Below, piece after piece: positions 14,666 through 22,957 of a stretch of 29,467 bases of DNA. The stretch covers positions 1 to 29,467 of the forward strand of contig JBJECE010000033.1 in assembly GCA_051870755.1 (NCBI GenBank). Reading direction: 5' to 3'. How positions within the stretch are numbered: the stretch's first letter is position 1; each line of letters opens with the position of its first letter. The DNA is from W0P28-013 sp051870755. Its GTDB lineage: Bacteria > Bacteroidota > Bacteroidia > Bacteroidales > Paludibacteraceae. The notes beneath the pieces are model-generated. The model ran no database searches. It had not been told where the DNA came from and worked only from the letters and a program-made list of their open reading frames with translations. A program made the position numbers and the translations under genes.

Positions 14666-16048
14666 GTGAATCTGATCGACAAAATACTCTCCCGTATGCA
14701 TTTGAGCGAGACCAAGCAGAAGGTGGTGCGCAACCTCTTCTGGGCGGTTACCGGCAAGGTCGTATCCTTGTTAGGCACATTGCTGGTGGGTATCTTTGTG
14801 GCACGCTATCTCGGTCCCGAGCAGTACGGACTGATGAATTATGTGGTCAGTTTCGTAGCACTCTTTCAGGTTTTCGCATCCTTCGGAATGGATAATATCG
14901 AGATACGCGAGGAGTCCAAATGTAAGGGTACGGGGGAGAAGGGTAGGGTGCCCGGTGCAGAAGCCAATACCATCCTCGGCACGGCGTTCGGACTGAGACT
15001 GATCTTTGCGGGTATTACCATGCTCGCGGTCATCCTCACCGCATGGCTCTTTGAGGCGGACACTTTCACTAAGTGGATGATTACGCTCTATTCGCTGAGC
15101 ACGATTATGAACACCTTTGGTGTTATCCGCAACTATTTTACGTCTATTGTTTGGAACGAATATGTTGTCAAAACAGAGATTAGTCGTACCATTATCGGCG
15201 CGTTGATAAAGGTTGCCTTGTTGCTCCTCCATGCCCCGTTAGCATGGTTCATTGCCGCTGCGCTCTTTGATACGGTCCTCATTGCCGGTGGCTACCTCCT
15301 CTCTTACCGCAAACAAATTGCCTCCCCCCGCCTCTGGACATTCGATAAAACCACCGCCAAATATCTAATCAAAGAATCTTTCCCTCTCCTCCTCTCCGGT
15401 GCTGCTATTGTTGTTTATCAAAAGATAGACCAAGTGATGATAGGCAACATGATAGACAAAGCCTCTGTGGGGTATTATGCGGTAGCAGAATCTATTGCTG
15501 GAGTACTTATTTTCATTCCGACTATTCTTTCCCAGACGATTATGCCAATTTTGGTTCAAAATTATCGGGTGGATAAAAAGCAATATCATATCAAAGCACA
15601 ATTGTTTATGGATGTAACGGTGTGGTTATGTATTATATTGTGCGTGTGTATATGTCTATTGGCACCATTTCTAATTCGATGGCTCTATGGAGCGCAATAT
15701 GAAGCTTCTATCATCCTTTTGCAAGTGTGTGTGTTTAAAGTGATTGGATATGCTTTCGCGCAGGTAACAGGGACTATGATTGTTACTGAAAGCAAGCAAA
15801 AATATGTGGTTGTTAGAAATGTGGTAGGTTGTGTATTTGCTATTTCTCTCAATTTACTATTGTTGCCCCGTTATGGTGTGTTAGGAGCAGCAGTCGCTTC
15901 GGTCATAACAGCTGTTATTACAGGGTATGTGTCTCATGTTATAATCCCAACCTATCGTGATATATTCCACATGCAGACACGTTCGTTACTTAAGGGGTGG
16001 CGAAATATATTTCAAGTTAGAAGCATATTTGACAAGCAAAATAAATGA
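14666..16048 (+). CDS. wzx: Wzx-type polysaccharide flippase
   Basis: A 460-residue protein with about twelve to fourteen membrane helices and the N-terminal pattern GTLLVGIFVARYLGPEQYGLMN typical of the PST/MOP flippase family. It would move the undecaprenyl-linked repeat unit to the periplasmic side. Translation starts at GTG 14666, 12 nt after the upstream stop. A hydrophilic Lys/Gly stretch (ESKCKGTGEKGRVPGAEAN, about residues 84-102) interrupts the usual helix 2-3 loop. From about 15.4 kb onward the DNA becomes visibly AT-richer and the codon choice less GC-ending than in the four upstream genes. Confidence 0.88.
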   Translation: MNLIDKILSRMHLSETKQKVVRNLFWAVTGKVVSLLGTLLVGIFVARYLGPEQYGLMNYVVSFVALFQVFASFGMDNIEIREESKCKGTGEKGRVPGAEANTILGTAFGLRLIFAGITMLAVILTAWLFEADTFTKWMITLYSLSTIMNTFGVIRNYFTSIVWNEYVVKTEISRTIIGALIKVALLLLHAPLAWFIAAALFDTVLIAGGYLLSYRKQIASPRLWTFDKTTAKYLIKESFPLLLSGAAIVVYQKIDQVMIGNMIDKASVGYYAVAESIAGVLIFIPTILSQTIMPILVQNYRVDKKQYHIKAQLFMDVTVWLCIILCVCICLLAPFLIRWLYGAQYEASIILLQVCVFKVIGYAFAQVTGTMIVTESKQKYVVVRNVVGCVFAISLNLLLLPRYGVLGAAVASVITAVITGYVSHVIIPTYRDIFHMQTRSLLKGWRNIFQVRSIFDKQNK

Positions 16049-16051
16049 GAA

Positions 16052-16645
16052 ATGGATAAAAAATGTAAAAATCTAATGGGGGGGGGTAAAATTGTTTTAC
16101 TCGTAATAAAAAGGTACATTCGTTCGTGGATAAACTCTCGTGAATGGTTGTTTATTGTTCTATTGAAACATACACCTTCGCGACATTTGCGTTTGCTCAT
16201 GTTGCGTAGCAAAGGAGCAAAAATAGAAAGAGATGTGGCGATGTTTGCATCTGTAGAAGTGCGTAATCCGAGAGGGCTCACGATTGGGCATGGTTGTAGT
16301 ATTGGTCCCAAAGTCTTGTTGGATGCACGTAAAGGATTGACATTGGGTAAGAGCGTAACAATTGCGTACGACGCTATCATTTGGACGTTGCACCATGATA
16401 TGCAGGCATCTGATTTTCATACAATTGGGGTATCAACTACCATAGACGACTACGCTTGGATATGTAGCAGAGCCATTTTACTACCGGGAGTACACATTGG
16501 TAAAGGGGCGGTAGTAGCATCTGGAGCGGTTGTAACTCACGATGTACCTCCTTATGAAGTGTGGGGCGGGATTCCTGCAAAGAAAATCGGTGAACGAACA
16601 AAAGACTTAAATTATTCCGCATTCGGATGTGTGCACATGGTTTGA
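16052..16645 (+). CDS. Left-handed-beta-helix acyltransferase (O-acetyltransferase type)
   Basis: The 197-residue protein contains hexapeptide repeats (for example LTIGHGCSIGPKVLLDARKGLTLG cut into six-residue turns), a His-bearing loop WTLHHDMQ/FHTIG and the C-terminal turn VVTHDVPPYEVWGGIPAKKIG. This is the pattern of WcaF/maltose-acetyltransferase-like enzymes that acetylate sugars. The ATG at 16052 lies 3 nt after the wzx stop. A second in-frame ATG (16076) is followed immediately by a G run, G9 at 16078-16086, that encodes Gly-Gly-Gly. Both possible starts are on the 5' side of the run, so slippage would knock out the enzyme. Probably adds a variable O-acetyl group to the polysaccharide. 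Confidence 0.85.
   Translation: MDKKCKNLMGGGKIVLLVIKRYIRSWINSREWLFIVLLKHTPSRHLRLLMLRSKGAKIERDVAMFASVEVRNPRGLTIGHGCSIGPKVLLDARKGLTLGKSVTIAYDAIIWTLHHDMQASDFHTIGVSTTIDDYAWICSRAILLPGVHIGKGAVVASGAVVTHDVPPYEVWGGIPAKKIGERTKDLNYSAFGCVHMV
16078..16086 (+). repeat. G9 homopolymer at the 5' end of the acyltransferase gene
   Basis: Nine consecutive G including the third base of an ATG (16076-16078). Located at codons 9-12, it is well placed to switch the gene by slipped-strand mispairing. Confidence 0.9.
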
Positions 16646-16684
16646 CCCTATGCAAAATCACCCCCTTTATCCCATTAGGTTTGG

Positions 16685-16704
16685 ATTATACGTTAAGAAA
16701 AATA
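16685..16704. repeat. 20-bp direct repeat, copy 1
   Basis: ATTATACGTTAAGAAAAATA, identical to 17087-17106. The similarity continues weakly afterwards (TTGAACAATTTTGGGGAA against CTGAATAATATTTGAAAA). Confidence 0.85.
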
Positions 16705-16779
16705 GTTGAACAATTTTGGGGAATTTTTGTTGAAGGAAACGTTAGTAGAAGTTATTATTTGGGATAGTAATAGATGTCT

Positions 16780-16809
16780 ATTCCGAAAATATGGCAAGCA
16801 TTTCGGAAT
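16780..16809. repeat. Palindrome 1 (9-bp stem, 12-nt loop)
   Basis: Perfect arms ATTCCGAAA (16780-16788) and TTTCGGAAT (16801-16809) around the loop ATATGGCAAGCA. Confidence 0.85.
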
Positions 16810-16813
16810 ACAG

Positions 16814-16839
16814 TCCAAAAGTATGGCAAGAATTTTGGA
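16814..16839. repeat. Palindrome 2 (7-bp stem, 12-nt loop)
   Basis: Arms TCCAAAA (16814-16820) and TTTTGGA (16833-16839) around GTATGGCAAGAA, nearly the same loop as palindrome 1. It begins 4 nt after palindrome 1 ends. Confidence 0.8.
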
Positions 16840-16896
16840 ATTCATAGTAAAAAGCACTCCGTGTATTCCGATAAATAACGTAACGCTTTGACCACA

Positions 16897-16925
16897 ATTC
16901 CAAAAAATGGCGTAAATTTTGGAAT
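16897..16925. repeat. Palindrome 3 (9-bp stem, 11-nt loop)
   Basis: Arms ATTCCAAAA (16897-16905) and TTTTGGAAT (16917-16925) around AATGGCGTAAA, again with ATGGC in the loop. Confidence 0.85.
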
Positions 16926-17086
16926 AGGTGTTGCGTATAACATACAAAAGTCGTCTTATCGAATGATCCTGTAAACCATCATTTCTATCCCAAGATTCAA
17001 GCCCTGCATGCTGCCGCACTTTTAGGCTGATATCTATATAGTTTGTCCGTGTTTAGTAGTGTTAATGGATGGTAAATTAAATGAAA

Positions 17087-17106
17087 ATTATACGTTAAGA
17101 AAAATA
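17087..17106. repeat. 20-bp direct repeat, copy 2
   Basis: Identical to 16685-16704. It lies 39 nt upstream of the ATG of the second acyltransferase gene. Confidence 0.85.
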
Positions 17107-17145
17107 TCTGAATAATATTTGAAAATTTATGTTTTGAGTTGAGGT

Positions 17146-17838
17146 ATGATAACGTCAGTTTTAAAAAAAATCGAGTATTATAGTCGAATCAATTGGATTA
17201 AATCCGCATATTATTCCATAGTGTTAGGTCGGAGTTGCGAAGATAAGAAAAATGTTCGCAAAGTGAGTGTTCGTATGGAAAAGGGGGGAATCTTTGTAGG
17301 TAAAGGAAAACTCTATACAACGACTAATAACGCTATTCATTTTTCGCATCCAAAGGCAAGCCTCCTCTTAGGGGTGCATACCAATGTCCCGACACCGGCT
17401 GTATTGAGCATGTTGGAAAATGCGAAAATGATCGTTGGAAAACATGTGATGATACACAGGGGAACTAAAGTAGTATTGCACAAAGGAGGAACGTTGGAGA
17501 TGGGAGATAATAGTTATATAAATGAGAACTCGCGTATTCATTGTGCGAAACATATATCCATAGGTGCCAATTGTGCTATTGCGTGGAATGTTACCATAAT
17601 GGACACTGATATCCATAAGGTATATAGGGATGGTAAGTGGGTAAATGAAGATGCGGAGGTAATCATTGGAAATAATGTCTGGATAGGTGCGCATTGCATG
17701 GTGCTAAAAGGCACTATAATAGAAGATAATTGTATTATTGCTGCTCATTCTGTTGTGCACGGACATCTTAAATCAAATACCATATATGGCGGTAATCCGC
17801 TCAAGGAAATAAGTCAATTTGATTATTGGAAAATATAA
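17146..17838 (+). CDS. Left-handed-beta-helix acyltransferase (second)
   Basis: A 230-residue protein with isoleucine-patch hexapeptide repeats through most of its length: MIVGKHVMIHRGTKVV, LEMGDNSYINENSRIH, ISIGANCAIAWNVTIM and VIIGNNVWIGAHCMVL. MDTDIHKV supplies the probable active-site His loop, and YGGNPLKEI forms the closing turn. It should transfer an acetyl or other acyl group to a sugar of the repeat unit. It is only distantly similar to the acyltransferase at 16.05 kb and is not a recent duplicate. The ATG at 17146 follows GAGGT. The gene stands alone between the 500-bp gap and the polymerase gene, which starts 9 nt after its stop. Confidence 0.85.
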   Translation: MITSVLKKIEYYSRINWIKSAYYSIVLGRSCEDKKNVRKVSVRMEKGGIFVGKGKLYTTTNNAIHFSHPKASLLLGVHTNVPTPAVLSMLENAKMIVGKHVMIHRGTKVVLHKGGTLEMGDNSYINENSRIHCAKHISIGANCAIAWNVTIMDTDIHKVYRDGKWVNEDAEVIIGNNVWIGAHCMVLKGTIIEDNCIIAAHSVVHGHLKSNTIYGGNPLKEISQFDYWKI

Positions 17839-17847
17839 AGCAACGAA

Positions 17848-19047
17848 ATGTGTATTTTGTACAGAACAAGTATGTTAAAAAAAATAGTAATAGAAAAATT
17901 GTATTTGTTCCTTATTATCCTTGCGATAGGACTTTGGAGTGCCTTGAATATGTTGCAAATGGAACAAGATGGTTTTGCCGGTTCCGATGATTCACCATTG
18001 CTGAAACTCTTATTGGGCATAATATTTGTTCTAATTAGCGGATATTTGTTGGTGAATTATAAATATGTGCACATGGGCAGGATGGGCAGAGTGCTCTGTG
18101 TGTTATCTGTTTATATGGCCATAGCTCGTATGGCGGTACTTCCCCAGACGGTTGGAGTACTTTCGTATATCTATCAACCCATGCGGGATGTGGTAGTTAT
18201 TCTCTTTTTTCTGTTTACTTCGACGATGGCTGCAAAATCAGATGAATTGAGAGATTTTTTTTCTACATGGATTATTATTAGCATGCTGATGATTGCTTAT
18301 TTTTTCTTGCAAAATTGGCGATTTATGAATGCTGTTGATGAAGCTCACATGGGTACGGCCTATTGGATACTGTTTTTTTTACCTATCCTATTTTATACTC
18401 CGCATAAATGGTTGCGTTATGTAGGAATAATTTTAGTTGGCGCAATTCTTTTTGCTTCGTTCAAACGTGGTGGTATTCTCGCGTTCGGGTGCGGATTGTG
18501 TGCGTACCTATTTGTTAAAGAGATTTTAATCGGACGGAAAATCAGCAAACTTATCTATTTCATGATAGCCATTATGGCATTGGCTTTGGTATTTATAGTG
18601 GTGGACAATGCTTTAGATAATCTCTTTACGGAACGGTTCTTAAATATTAAAAATGATGGCGGTAGCAACCGCGACCAAGTGTGGGCAACCACATGGCAGA
18701 TGATTACACGCAGCGATCTTGAATATTTGGTGTTTGGCCATGGATTCAACACTGTGCTTGCAGATTCCCCTTTGAAATTTTCCGCACACAATGATTTTTT
18801 AGAGTCTATTTATGATTTTGGTATACTGGATAGTCTTTTTTATGTGGTGTTGCATATATTGCTCATTAAGCAAATCTTCCGCAATATCCGCCTGCGTAAT
18901 TCTGAAGCGGCCATTATGGCATTTACCTATACATTTTTTCTTGTATTATCGCTTGTGTCTCACGTCCTTATCTATCCATGGTTTGCCTTTATGGGTTTGT
19001 CGTGGGGGATAGGATGTGCCAGCGAACGTAAGGCATTATCTGTATGA
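17848..19047 (+). CDS. wzy: Wzy/O-antigen-ligase-like membrane polymerase
   Basis: This 399-residue protein has about ten to twelve hydrophobic segments and a large central-to-late loop. That loop contains FKRGGILAFG and the sequence GHGFNTVLADSPLKFSAHND followed by FLESIYDFGILDSLFY. The G-G-F ... S-x-HNDF-LE-(I/L)Y-x-x-G signature is typical of the Wzy/WaaL (PF04932-like) family. In a locus with Wzx and an initiating transferase, the likely job is polymerising lipid-linked repeat units in the periplasm. The ATG at 17848 is used; an in-frame ATG at 17872 would remove eight residues that are not hydrophobic and may be the true start. Its TGA overlaps the ATG of the next gene. Confidence 0.8.
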   Translation: MCILYRTSMLKKIVIEKLYLFLIILAIGLWSALNMLQMEQDGFAGSDDSPLLKLLLGIIFVLISGYLLVNYKYVHMGRMGRVLCVLSVYMAIARMAVLPQTVGVLSYIYQPMRDVVVILFFLFTSTMAAKSDELRDFFSTWIIISMLMIAYFFLQNWRFMNAVDEAHMGTAYWILFFLPILFYTPHKWLRYVGIILVGAILFASFKRGGILAFGCGLCAYLFVKEILIGRKISKLIYFMIAIMALALVFIVVDNALDNLFTERFLNIKNDGGSNRDQVWATTWQMITRSDLEYLVFGHGFNTVLADSPLKFSAHNDFLESIYDFGILDSLFYVVLHILLIKQIFRNIRLRNSEAAIMAFTYTFFLVLSLVSHVLIYPWFAFMGLSWGIGCASERKALSV

Positions 19048-20147
19048 AAATAGGAATATTAACATATCATCGCGCACATAATTATGGAGCCATGTTGCAA
19101 GCGTATGCTTTGCAGCATTTTCTCTTGTCGCAGGGGCACCAAGCGGAGTTCATCGACTATTGGCCTAAAGAACATGCTGACGAATATAGTTTATGGAGAC
19201 CTTTGAAAGGGACTTTGATTAATAAATTGTTGACCTTGATTACAAGCGGACTCACTTTTTGGAGACGTCGATCTCGCATTCAACAATTCAAAACCTTTAT
19301 GGTCGAATATTTGGGTCTGCCGGCAAAAGCTAAATATTCGGCACATGCGGCTATTATTTACGAACACTATGATTGCGTGATTGTTGGTAGCGACCAAATT
19401 TGGCGCAATCGTTCTAGTCTAGGTAAATATTATGGTTTTGACCCCACATTTTTTTGTCAAACATTGGCGTACCCCGCACGTTGTATCAGTTATGCTGCCA
19501 GTATGGGAGTGATACAGATGGATGAGTTAGATAGACAACGCTTTAAGCAGTATTTGTCTGCTTTCCACACCATCTTTGTGCGGGAACAGTCTTTGTGTCA
19601 AGTTGTTAATGATATGGGTTTTCCTGCATCTGTAGTTTTAGATCCGACTTTGCTATTCACGAAGGAACAGTGGAATGTAATTCTTCCAAAAACACGTTTT
19701 TGCACCCATAAGTATGTTCTATACTATCAACTGATGGATTCCAAAGAGGCACTTGCTTTTGCTAAACAACAAGCCAAACAACGCAATTGTCAATTGCTTA
19801 TTATGGATGCGCGTATCTCATGTATTCAACGACCTAAACACATTTCGTTTGCATCGCCTATTGGATTTATGCAGGCAATTAGAGATGCCGAATTTGTTGT
19901 TCCTACATCGTTTCATGGTACGGCATTTTCACTCATATTCGAAAAACAATTTGTTGCTACAGGGCTATTACAAAATGCAGATCGTGTACAAACCTTGTTG
20001 CGGTCGATTGGCATTCCCGACAACTATCAGGATATTCCTACAACATGCCCGTTGGTTGATTATATGAGTGTACATACCAAATTAACTACATGTCGCGCGC
20101 AGTCGCAACGGCATTTACTACAAGCTTTAGAAGCACAATCATTATGA
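19044..20147 (+). CDS. Polysaccharide pyruvyl transferase family protein
   Basis: The 367 residues start MKIGILTYHRAHNYGAMLQA, followed by YALQHFLLSQG. They continue with CVIVGSDQIWRN, YAASMGV, VVLDPTLLF and VVPTSFHGTAFSLIFEKQF. These are the standard landmarks of PF04230, which has a GT-B-like fold and includes enzymes adding pyruvate ketals to sugars (CsaB, WcaK, WcfO types). In Bacteroidales polysaccharide loci these genes are common, and their exact acceptor is usually unknown. It is coupled by ATGA overlaps to the polymerase upstream and to the glycosyltransferase downstream. A glycosyltransferase-like activity cannot be excluded from fold alone. Confidence 0.88.
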   Translation: MKIGILTYHRAHNYGAMLQAYALQHFLLSQGHQAEFIDYWPKEHADEYSLWRPLKGTLINKLLTLITSGLTFWRRRSRIQQFKTFMVEYLGLPAKAKYSAHAAIIYEHYDCVIVGSDQIWRNRSSLGKYYGFDPTFFCQTLAYPARCISYAASMGVIQMDELDRQRFKQYLSAFHTIFVREQSLCQVVNDMGFPASVVLDPTLLFTKEQWNVILPKTRFCTHKYVLYYQLMDSKEALAFAKQQAKQRNCQLLIMDARISCIQRPKHISFASPIGFMQAIRDAEFVVPTSFHGTAFSLIFEKQFVATGLLQNADRVQTLLRSIGIPDNYQDIPTTCPLVDYMSVHTKLTTCRAQSQRHLLQALEAQSL

Positions 20148-21316
20148 GAGTACTTTTTGTTTTGCATTTTGGCGCTGCTAATGATGGTTCATCTACAGCT
20201 CTGCGCCGCTTTTTGCCATTATTGCAAGCACGTGGCGTTGAGCCATTAGTAATATTGCCATTAAAAGGTAATTTACGGGTAGTTCTTATGCAAAGTAATA
20301 TACCGGCGGTCAGTCTCAAATACAATTATCGTTTTTCGGTTTATCCGCCTCGAGCATCTCGGCAAGATAAACTTCTATTTCTCTATCGTCTTGTAGGACG
20401 TTGGTTGGTGAATACTTGTTCGATGATTCAATTGCTCTGTATTGCAAAACGTTTCCATCCTGATATTATTCATACAAATTCTTCTGTGTGTGCCATAGGA
20501 TATCAGGTCAGCAGATTGCTGCGTGTCCCTCATGTATGGCATATTAGAGAATATGGCTTTACCTATTGTTACATGGGACGGCAATTAAGACGATATCAAA
20601 ATAAACGTTCATATACCATTTGTATAACGAAAGATATACAGCGATACAATAAATTGATTAATGCTCCTCGTTCGCGTGTTATTTACGATGGAGTGTTAAG
20701 TATTGCAGATCTATGTTATAACATACAGAAACGGCCATATTTTTTGTTCGCTGGTCGAATAGAAAAAATTAAGGGCGTATTTTCTCTGTTGAACGCTTAT
20801 GCACAATATCGTAAGACTTGTGTACGCCCCTTGCCACTGTATATAGCAGGGCGTGAGGTAGCAGGAACAGATTATGCTATAAAATGTCATAGATTTGTAA
20901 CAGAAAATGAACTTACACAGTGTGTACAATTTTTAGGAGCAAGGACAGATATTATGTCTCTTTATCAAGAAGCTACCGCTTTAATTGTACCTTCTTTGGC
21001 AGAGGGATTTGGCTTTATTACGGCAGAAGCAATGTTTTCCGGTTGCTTGGTGGTAGGTAATGATGTGGCAGGGACGAAGGAGCAGTTTGATAATGGTGTA
21101 GAATTGACTGGAGAAGAGATTGCACTGCGTTATACGCAACAAGAGCAACTAGTGCAACACATGCTTGACATAACGGATGCCTTGGAGAAGGGTAGGTTTA
21201 CTGAACAGTATGAACCTATGATTCTTCGTGCGCAGCAAGTGGTTCAACAGCTCTACACCAGCGAGCGTAATGCAGAGCAGATTTATAGTTTCTACCACGA
21301 TATTCTCCGACAATAA
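20144..21316 (+). CDS. GT4-family glycosyltransferase
   Basis: With the ATG at 20144, which overlaps the upstream stop (ATGA), the product has 390 residues and begins MRVLFVLHFGAANDGSSTAL, a glycine-rich N-terminal GT-B loop. The C-terminal half has FAGRIEKIKGVFSLLNAY and the retaining-enzyme motif VPSLAEGFGFITAEAMFSG, with the E-x7-E pair near residues 287-295, as in GT4. It would add one sugar of the repeat unit at the cytoplasmic membrane face. A frame extension upstream to 20090 exists but lies inside the pyruvyl-transferase gene. It is the last gene of the locus and the only recognisable ordinary glycosyltransferase besides the initiating enzyme. Confidence 0.88.
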   Translation: MRVLFVLHFGAANDGSSTALRRFLPLLQARGVEPLVILPLKGNLRVVLMQSNIPAVSLKYNYRFSVYPPRASRQDKLLFLYRLVGRWLVNTCSMIQLLCIAKRFHPDIIHTNSSVCAIGYQVSRLLRVPHVWHIREYGFTYCYMGRQLRRYQNKRSYTICITKDIQRYNKLINAPRSRVIYDGVLSIADLCYNIQKRPYFLFAGRIEKIKGVFSLLNAYAQYRKTCVRPLPLYIAGREVAGTDYAIKCHRFVTENELTQCVQFLGARTDIMSLYQEATALIVPSLAEGFGFITAEAMFSGCLVVGNDVAGTKEQFDNGVELTGEEIALRYTQQEQLVQHMLDITDALEKGRFTEQYEPMILRAQQVVQQLYTSERNAEQIYSFYHDILRQ

Positions 21317-21390
21317 CGACCGTGAGCTTGTGGCAATTCACTTCCTACATGTGATATGATCAAGTTGCAAGTATGGTCTAATTGTTAAAA

Positions 21391-21420
21391 CAAAAGCCCC
21401 ACAACGTGCGGGGCTTTTTT
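21391..21420. terminator. Bidirectional rho-independent terminator
   Basis: AAAGCCCC (21393-21400) pairs with GGGGCTTT (21410-21417) over a 9-nt loop, with T6 on plus and T4GT4 on minus. It lies between convergent genes, the glycosyltransferase and gltX, and can serve both. Confidence 0.85.
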
Positions 21421-21442
21421 ATTTATTTGTAAAAATGCGAGT

Positions 21443-22957
21443 TTACTTTATCGTTTCGAGGGCGTAGGCAAGGCGGCGCAGCACCTCGTCTTTGCCGAGA
21501 ATCTGCGTGATGGCAAACATTTGCGGACCACGCATTTCGCCTACCAGCGTCAGGCGGAACGGGTTCATCACGTTGCCAAGTCCGTAACCTTTCTCCTCGC
21601 ACCACGCTTTCACGATTGCTTCGGTTTGCTCGGCGTTGTCGAACGTGTCGAGTGTTTGCAGAAAAGCATGCAGGTCGGTCAGCATTGCGGGCGTCTCGGG
21701 TTTCCAGCGTTTTTGCACGTCTTTTTCGTTAAACTCTTTGGGCGCAACGAAGAAGAAACGACACAAATCCCACAGGTCGTTGACGAAAGTGGCGCGCTCT
21801 TTCATGGCAGCCACGGCGGCTTCGGCTTTCTGCACATCGGGCTCGAGGCCGAGTTCGTTCAGTTTAGCGATAATCACTTGCGCCAATTCGCTGTCCGATT
21901 TCTTTTGCAGATAAAGGTGGTTGAAGTGTTTGCCTTTTTCGTAGTCGAATTTGGCTCCGCTCTTGCTGCATTTTTCGAGGTTGAAAAGATGTATCAGTTC
22001 GTCCATCGACATCACTTCTTGGTCGTTGCCGGGATTCCAGCCGAGCAGCGCCAAAAAGTTGACAACGGCTTCGGGCAGATAGCCGCTTTCGCGATAGCCC
22101 GACGACACTTCGCCCGTTTTCGGGTCGTGCCATTCGAGCGGGAACACGGGGAAACCGAGTCGGTCGCCGTCGCGTTTGCTCAGTTTGCCGTTGCCATCGG
22201 GTTTCAAAAGCAGCGAGAGGTGCGCAAATTGCGGCATGGTCGCCTCCCAACCGAAAGCACGATAGAGCAGCACATGCAGCGGTGCCGACGGCAGCCACTC
22301 TTCGCCGCGAATGACGTGCGAAACCTCCATCAGATGGTCGTCCACGATGTTGGCCAAATGATAGGTGGGCAGATTGTCGGCCGATTTGTAGAGCACTTTG
22401 TCGTCGAGAATGGACGAGTTGATATGCACTTCGCTACGAATCAGGTCGTTGACCACCACGTCTTCGCCCGGCTCGATTTTGAACCGCACCACATATTGTT
22501 CGCCATCGGCGATGCGGCGTGCCACCTCTTCTTTGCTCAGCGTCAGCGAGTTGGTCATTTGCAGACGCGTCGTTGCATCGTACTGAAAATTAGGCACTTC
22601 GGCACGTTTTGCCTCCAACTGTTCCGGCGTGTCGAATGCGATGTACGCTTTGTCGGCATCGAGCAGCTGCTGCACATATTTTTTATAAATGTCCTTGCGC
22701 TCGCTTTGGCGGTACGGGCCGTAATTTCCGCCGAACGAAACACCCTCGTCGAACTTAATGCCGAGCCACGTCAGCGCCTCGATGATGTACTCTTCGGCAC
22801 CGGGCACAAAGCGATGGCTGTCGGTGTCTTCGATGCGGAAAATCAACTCGCCGCCATGTTGTTTGGCGAACAAATAATTGTAGAGGCAGGTGCGAACCCC
22901 GCCGATATGCAGCGCACCCGTAGGCGACGGTGCAAAACGAACACGAACTTTATTCAT
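21443..22957 (-). CDS. gltX: Glutamyl-tRNA synthetase
   Basis: A 504-residue class I aminoacyl-tRNA synthetase that charges tRNA-Glu. The HIGH-type signature is in APSPTGALHIGG (residues 9-20) and the KMSKS-type loop is KLSKRDGDRLGF (about residue 265). The C-terminal helical anticodon domain ends VLRRLAYALETIK. Length is normal. It is the last gene of the minus-strand series and ends 23 bp from the bidirectional terminator. A 62-bp gap separates it from the holin-like gene upstream. That gap contains only a weak -7-like CACTTTGC, so read-through from the aspS side is likely but an own promoter is possible. Confidence 0.95.
   Translation of the reverse strand: MNKVRVRFAPSPTGALHIGGVRTCLYNYLFAKQHGGELIFRIEDTDSHRFVPGAEEYIIEALTWLGIKFDEGVSFGGNYGPYRQSERKDIYKKYVQQLLDADKAYIAFDTPEQLEAKRAEVPNFQYDATTRLQMTNSLTLSKEEVARRIADGEQYVVRFKIEPGEDVVVNDLIRSEVHINSSILDDKVLYKSADNLPTYHLANIVDDHLMEVSHVIRGEEWLPSAPLHVLLYRAFGWEATMPQFAHLSLLLKPDGNGKLSKRDGDRLGFPVFPLEWHDPKTGEVSSGYRESGYLPEAVVNFLALLGWNPGNDQEVMSMDELIHLFNLEKCSKSGAKFDYEKGKHFNHLYLQKKSDSELAQVIIAKLNELGLEPDVQKAEAAVAAMKERATFVNDLWDLCRFFFVAPKEFNEKDVQKRWKPETPAMLTDLHAFLQTLDTFDNAEQTEAIVKAWCEEKGYGLGNVMNPFRLTLVGEMRGPQMFAITQILGKDEVLRRLAYALETIK

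Larger units (their letters stand above)
16646..17145. other. 500-bp AT-rich gap without a convincing gene
   Basis: No protein-coding frame here resembles a known family. The stretch holds a 20-bp direct repeat near its two ends and three palindromes in between (listed separately), plus a half-site ATTCCG at 16865-16870. I see no clear terminator and no strong promoter; the next gene may be read through from upstream or from a weak start near the second repeat copy. Confidence 0.6.

Noticed and set aside
16693..17019. A 108-codon frame on minus in the capsule-locus gap
   Set aside because: Its residues follow the three palindromes (repeated IFWNCG / ILLDCI pieces), it has no promoter or family resemblance, and it is best explained as non-coding.
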